Source: Nitrospinae bacterium RIFCSPLOWO2_12_39_16
GTDB taxonomy: Bacteria > Nitrospinota > Nitrospinia > UBA9942
Direction of reading: 5' to 3'
Assembly: GCA_001805005.1 (NCBI GenBank)
Contig: MHDO01000135.1
Span: 1 to 5,358 of the forward strand
Length of the DNA stretch: 5,358 nucleotides
Part shown: piece after piece, positions 3,721 through 5,358 of the stretch
How positions within the stretch are numbered: position 1 is the first letter of the stretch
How the letters are laid out: each line of letters starts with the position of its first letter
The notes under the pieces: generated by a model
Told to the model about the DNA's origin: nothing
Databases searched by the model: none
Seen by the model: the letters and a program-made list of their open reading frames with translations, nothing else
Position numbers and translations under genes: made by a program

Positions 3721-5358
3721 TTATTCTGACTTCTGACTTCTGACTTCTGACTTCTGTATTCTATACGCCTCTGGCACAGGTCTCAATGGGCGATTCATCC
3801 ACATTGGACGTCTTAAATCCCCCTTCGGCGGACGTGTCATATTAACCCATTCTTTGTAAATATGAAATGACCTGTTTGTATCAACAAACACATCGCCATA
3901 TTTATCTTCTAATCGTGGTTTCTCAACCCTGACCTTCTGATGCCAGCAGTGCATCCCGCTTATCGGGTCGGGGTGGACGGGGAATGTGATATTCTGATGA
4001 ACACCGCCATCCTGCCAGAAGATTCTCTCAGTATCATTATCACCACTCTTGAATGGTGTTATCTGCTGAATGAGTCTCATCCTCCACTTCCCCTCTTTAA
4101 CCTGTTCAATATTAACAAGGTTTGTAGCCCATCTGTTATTTGCAGTGTCCTGTGGTCTTCGCCACCTGCCAATGTGGTGAGAACAGGCTATTACGCCAGG
4201 CCTCATCCCTTCCGTTACCCAGACCTTATCAATGAAATAGCCAATATCTGTATTCACCCTCACCAAGTCGCCATTCTTTAAGCCGAGTCTTTTGGCATCT
4301 GTTGTATGTATCCATACAGGGTTTCTGTGTGCAATCTCTACAAGCCACTTTGCATTGCCTGAGCGGGTGTGAATAAGCGTAGGTAATCTAAATGTAGGCA
4401 CAAGACAGAAATCGCCTTTATCTCTATCCATCTCATCTGAGTGTATATGAGATTTTATATATCCCGGCAGAGTGTATTCACTCCACCCCCATTCTACCAT
4501 TGTCTTTGAGAAAAATTCCTGCCTTCGGGATGGTGTTGGAAAGCCTTCAACCGCCTTGCCGTTTATAACAACACCTATAGCCTTTCCATCTTTTATTACA
4601 ATATTTGTCTTCGGGTCAACCGATGTCCCTTCTAATTCTTTTTGAGTCAGAGCACGCTTATGCTTTTCATAGACATTTTTTTCAACCTCAAATGTCCCAT
4701 ATTTTCTCATATATTCAAGGGGTGTCAGATTTTCTTTTTTGGAAATCTCCTTCAGCCCCGGAACATTTTCAAATATATATTGGTAATATTCATCAATCGT
4801 AATCTTCTCCCCTTTGCGGTAAGGAGATTCAAAGTGCCTTTTTATGCCGAGGCTACCATCAGGGTCAATCCTCCATGAGAGCTCAATCCAGAATTCATCC
4901 TCCTCCCACACCTCTCCGGGATTCACCTCGTATGTGAATTTTACATTCTTACCCATCCGTTTTGCAACCTCCCTCATGACAGGCTGTCGGAATGCAATCC
5001 ACACACCTGCATGGGTTTCATAGCTGTTTATATCATGACGCTCTGATGCATGACCCATCGGTAGGACATAATCAGCATAGTATACAGTCTCATTCCATGT
5101 TGGTGTCAGTGCGATGTGAATTCCAACCTTGCTTTCATCTGTCAATGACTCAATCCATGTAAATCCATCAGGATATGTCCATACAGGATTAAAGACACGG
5201 GTGAAATATACATCTAACCTGCCTCTCCCTTCTTTGAGAAAGTGTGGCAATAGATGGCTCATCTCGTAATGTGTAAGTGGATACTCTATGGGCCAGCTTA
5301 ATTCATTCCAGAATTTTTGTGCAGGAGGGATGTCAAAGAACTTTGGCTTAAACTTGTT
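3721..5358 (-). CDS. Molybdopterin oxidoreductase catalytic subunit, DMSO reductase superfamily, SoeA/PsrA-like (5'-truncated by the window)
   Basis: An open frame of 545 residues runs off the right edge, so the N-terminal [4Fe-4S] domain and the Mo ligand are not visible. The first in-window residues (NKFKPKFFDIPPAQKFWNEL) read without a stop; the first in-window ATG (5262) is internal. The stretch at 83-109 (ALTPTWNETVYYADYVLPMG...ERHD) is the classic cofactor-domain pattern in which the protein is described as leaving the substrate funnel. From about 316 to 400 lies the C-terminal molybdopterin dinucleotide binding barrel (LIHTRSGNAKW, NPVWIHTTDAKRLGLKNGDLVRV, GVIACSHHIGRW). The segments NPGEVWEEDEFWIELSWRID (146-165) and GMHCWHQKVRVEKP (468-481) resemble SoeA, the sulfite-oxidising enzyme subunit, as I recall that family. 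Related enzymes reduce polysulfide, thiosulfate or arsenate, so the substrate is inferred. The last residues, RIQKSEVRSQKSE, come from a heptanucleotide repeat. No iron-sulfur or membrane subunit gene follows; the permease gene does. Confidence 0.85.
   Translation of the reverse strand, partial: NKFKPKFFDIPPAQKFWNELSWPIEYPLTHYEMSHLLPHFLKEGRGRLDVYFTRVFNPVWTYPDGFTWIESLTDESKVGIHIALTPTWNETVYYADYVLPMGHASERHDINSYETHAGVWIAFRQPVMREVAKRMGKNVKFTYEVNPGEVWEEDEFWIELSWRIDPDGSLGIKRHFESPYRKGEKITIDEYYQYIFENVPGLKEISKKENLTPLEYMRKYGTFEVEKNVYEKHKRALTQKELEGTSVDPKTNIVIKDGKAIGVVINGKAVEGFPTPSRRQEFFSKTMVEWGWSEYTLPGYIKSHIHSDEMDRDKGDFCLVPTFRLPTLIHTRSGNAKWLVEIAHRNPVWIHTTDAKRLGLKNGDLVRVNTDIGYFIDKVWVTEGMRPGVIACSHHIGRWRRPQDTANNRWATNLVNIEQVKEGKWRMRLIQQITPFKSGDNDTERIFWQDGGVHQNITFPVHPDPISGMHCWHQKVRVEKPRLEDKYGDVFVDTNRSFHIYKEWVNMTRPPKGDLRRPMWMNRPLRPVPEAYRIQKSEVRSQKSE
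3724..3756. repeat. Tandem heptanucleotide array encoding the C-terminal tail of the Mo enzyme
   Basis: TTCTGAC is repeated perfectly four times (3724-3751), with a fifth partial copy TTCTG (3752-3756). On the coding strand the unit is GTCAGAA. Because seven is not a multiple of three, three units make a 21-base period and a seven-residue pattern, seen as QKSEVRS-QKSE just before the TAA stop. The last plausibly native residues are around PVPEAYR. Changes in copy number would shift the frame and move the stop. Confidence 0.9.

Noticed and set aside
3724..3756. Short tandem repeat considered as a CRISPR array
   Set aside because: The unit is 7 bases with no spacers, so it is a simple tandem repeat.
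764..4878. Plus-strand open frames of about 60 to 130 codons opposite the minus-strand genes
   Set aside because: They are antisense to well-supported genes, have no domain signal, and are rich in the residues expected from reverse reading.
1..5358. Defence system, toxin-antitoxin pair, prophage or transposase gene
   Set aside because: Every open frame with domain signal is a metabolic, transport or stress gene; nothing resembling those systems was seen.

Overview
The window carries six genes, all on the minus strand, read from the right end to the left end. Four have recognisable roles in sulfur metabolism, one is a membrane exporter of a family linked to sulfite or organosulfonates, and one is a stress or nucleotide-sensing protein. 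In transcription order: (1) the C-terminal 545 residues of a large molybdopterin oxidoreductase of the DMSO reductase superfamily, most like the catalytic subunit of the SoeABC sulfite-oxidising / polysulfide reductase branch (3721-5358, N-terminus off the window); (2) a TauE/SafE-family permease (2618-3679); (3) a tandem-domain universal stress protein whose start lies one base after the permease stop (1759-2616); (4) a TusA sulfur-carrier protein with a probable TTG start (1250-1492); (5) a DsrE2-type sulfurtransferase-like protein (718-1191); (6) the N-terminal 201 residues of a Tat-exported flavoprotein of the flavocytochrome c / sulfide dehydrogenase (FccB/SoxF) type (1-603, C-terminus off the window).

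Taken together this looks like part of a sulfur oxidation (or disproportionation) locus. As an inferred scheme, the exported flavoprotein would oxidise sulfide outside the cytoplasmic membrane. TusA and DsrE2 would pass sulfane sulfur between cytoplasmic proteins. The Mo enzyme would act on the sulfite end of the pathway, and the TauE-like permease could export sulfite or another sulfur oxyanion. The tusA-dsrE2 pair is known from rhd-tusA-dsrE2 clusters of sulfur oxidisers. No rhodanese, dsrAB, hdr or cytochrome subunit is visible here.

The spaces between genes are AT-rich and hold several repeats. A terminal-inverted-repeat, MITE-like element fills the 266-base gap between the stress-protein gene and tusA. 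A 20-base perfect palindrome lies between tusA and dsrE2, and an imperfect long inverted repeat between dsrE2 and the flavoprotein gene. A tandem heptanucleotide repeat has become the coding sequence for the last residues of the Mo enzyme. Gene starts are mostly supported by clear Shine-Dalgarno sequences. I found no tRNA, rRNA, CRISPR array, or convincing promoter or intrinsic terminator.

The low GC content, this gene content and the many short intergenic repeats suggest an uncultivated anaerobic or microaerophilic sulfur bacterium, possibly Nitrospirota. The lineage is a low-confidence guess. I do not see a wholly new system. The most notable points are the gene combination, the predicted loss of the covalent flavin cysteine in the flavoprotein, and the repeat-derived tail of the Mo enzyme.
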